From an uncultured Clostridium sp. (lineage in GTDB: Bacteria > Bacillota > Clostridia > TANB77 > CAG-508), in assembly GCA_900553225.1 (NCBI GenBank), contig USCV01000020.1:1-26346 (forward strand): a DNA stretch of 26,346 bases, read 5' to 3'. Positions 25,585 through 26,346 of this stretch are shown piece after piece. How positions within the stretch are numbered: the first letter of the stretch is position 1; each line of letters opens with the position of its first letter. Position numbers and translations under genes: made by a program. Under the pieces are notes generated by a model. The model saw only the letters and a program-made list of their open reading frames with translations, had not been told where the DNA came from and did no database searches.

Positions 25585-26346
25585 ATGGATATAGAGAAAC
25601 AATTAAAGATGTCACGGAATAGAAATAATTTCTGAACTTGATGTAGAAAGTAAACAATCAATTGCTAAATACATATCATCTAGAATATGTACAACATTTC
25701 CAAAACTTCGTTTAGAACATGAAGACCTATTTAACGAAATAATAGCTATGCCAATGTTTATAGCCAATATGCCTACTGGTCTTGCAGAAGCATGCTACTT
25801 TTATGAAAACTCTGGTATATATTTTAGAGATGGCATGGGACTAAATGACCTTAAAAAATTTGCAGTACATGAAGTAATTCATCATATTCAAGAAGTAAAA
25901 AATGAGAAAAACGAACTTGTACAAATGGGGCTTTCAAATTATAAAAACGGCAAAGGCACTTGTATAGCATTAAATGAAGCCGCTGTTCAGATTGTTAGTT
26001 CTTGTGTATTAGAAACAAAACTTGAAACCGTAAAATATTATGGAATAGAATTTTCAACAATTAGTCCAGATTGTTACCCTCTTATATGCAATTTGTTAAG
26101 TCAAATGTGTTATATAGTCGGGGAAGACTTACTTTATGACAGTGTTTTCTATAGTACTGATAAATTTAAAAACAAATTCATTGAACTTTGTGGTAAAAAT
26201 TCATTTAATATTATTAAAAAAAATTTTGATTTATTATTGCAATTAGAAGAAAAAATAATTATTTTAAATAATAAATTTGAAGATGAAAACTGTCCAAGTA
26301 AAAAAGCTATAAAATATCAATCAATAATAAATATATACAAAAATAA
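25585..26346 (+). CDS. HExxH (zincin-like) protein, with a +1 shift at codon 11, truncated by the window edge
   Basis: A good promoter and GGGAG ribosome binding site lead to the ATG at 25585, which opens MDIEKQLKMS and then meets CGG followed by A at codon 11; the zero frame stops six codons later. The +1 frame from GGA is open for more than 240 codons to the window end, with no stop and no ribosome binding site of its own. It encodes GIEIISELDVESKQSIAKYI, a metal-site-like VHEVIHHIQ (HEVIH about residues 95-99) and LNEAAVQ with Glu131, which could be a third zinc ligand. I do not recognise the family. No signal peptide or membrane helix is seen. Function is unknown beyond a possible metallopeptidase fold, and the C-terminus is not in view. 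Confidence 0.7.
25615..25618 (+). other. +1 frameshift site in the HExxH gene (CGGA)
   Basis: The zero frame reads ATG TCA CGG AAT AGA and stops at TGA soon after. The long frame continues GGA ATA GAA ATA ATT. The start signals are in one frame and the body in the other, so expression needs a +1 shift. Confidence 0.8.

Noticed and set aside
1..26346. tRNA or rRNA genes and CRISPR arrays
   Set aside because: Reading both strands I saw no tRNA T-loop pattern, no rRNA-like sequence and no regularly spaced repeats. In particular the tRNA that might decode CGGA is not in this window.

Overview
The window is AT-rich (roughly 30% GC by eye) bacterial chromosome with strong AGGAGG ribosome binding sites, TTGACA/TATAAT promoters, a T-box leader, GatCAB, a long-form hibernation factor and an alpha/beta-type small acid-soluble spore protein. 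This fits a spore-forming low-GC Firmicute of the class Clostridia, possibly an uncultured gut lineage. I cannot name the species.

Layout. 1-4.9 kb: spore protein gene; a chimeric gene (start of a response regulator joined to a beta-helix surface protein); sortase B; hpf; rpsT; a small membrane protein; a bactofilin-like protein. 4.9-11.3 kb: housekeeping block with gatCAB (minus), a T-box leader plus aspS (plus) and hslO (minus). 11.3-16.6 kb: adhE (minus), interrupted by two frameshifts, and leuS (plus). 16.6-21.1 kb: accessory region with a group II intron remnant, an APH-like kinase, an ABC-F ATPase, decayed Nudix and HD gene fragments and a nucleotidyltransferase-like gene. 21.1-23.7 kb: a three-gene ABC-2 exporter operon. 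23.7-26.3 kb: a GltD-like flavoprotein (minus) and the start of an HExxH protein (plus) that runs off the window.

Main observation. Four genes that otherwise look intact contain five +1 frameshifts: adhE twice, the GltD-like gene, the APH-like gene and the HExxH gene. At every one the zero frame meets the codon CGG followed by A, and the conserved protein continues in the +1 frame with GGA (Gly). I looked for in-frame CGG in all other genes of the window and found none. The tetranucleotide CGGA occurs about twenty times in the intact genes, always with its C at codon position 2 or 3. Treating CGGA as one Gly codon restores full-length proteins: AdhE 866 aa, GltD-like 414 aa, APH-like 299 aa, and an HExxH protein open to the window edge. 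This suggests either programmed +1 frameshifting at an unassigned or starved CGG codon, or quadruplet decoding of CGGA as glycine. Sequencing or assembly error is the main alternative and explains the frame and codon bias poorly.

Functional links. GatCAB and AspRS together can make Asn-tRNA(Asn) by transamidation, and the aspS T-box appears to carry an AAC (Asn) specifier with a discriminator match (UGGC). The adhE promoter is overlapped by a palindrome that may be an operator. The ABC-F and APH-like genes sit side by side on the same strand among gene debris, as in a small acquired island.
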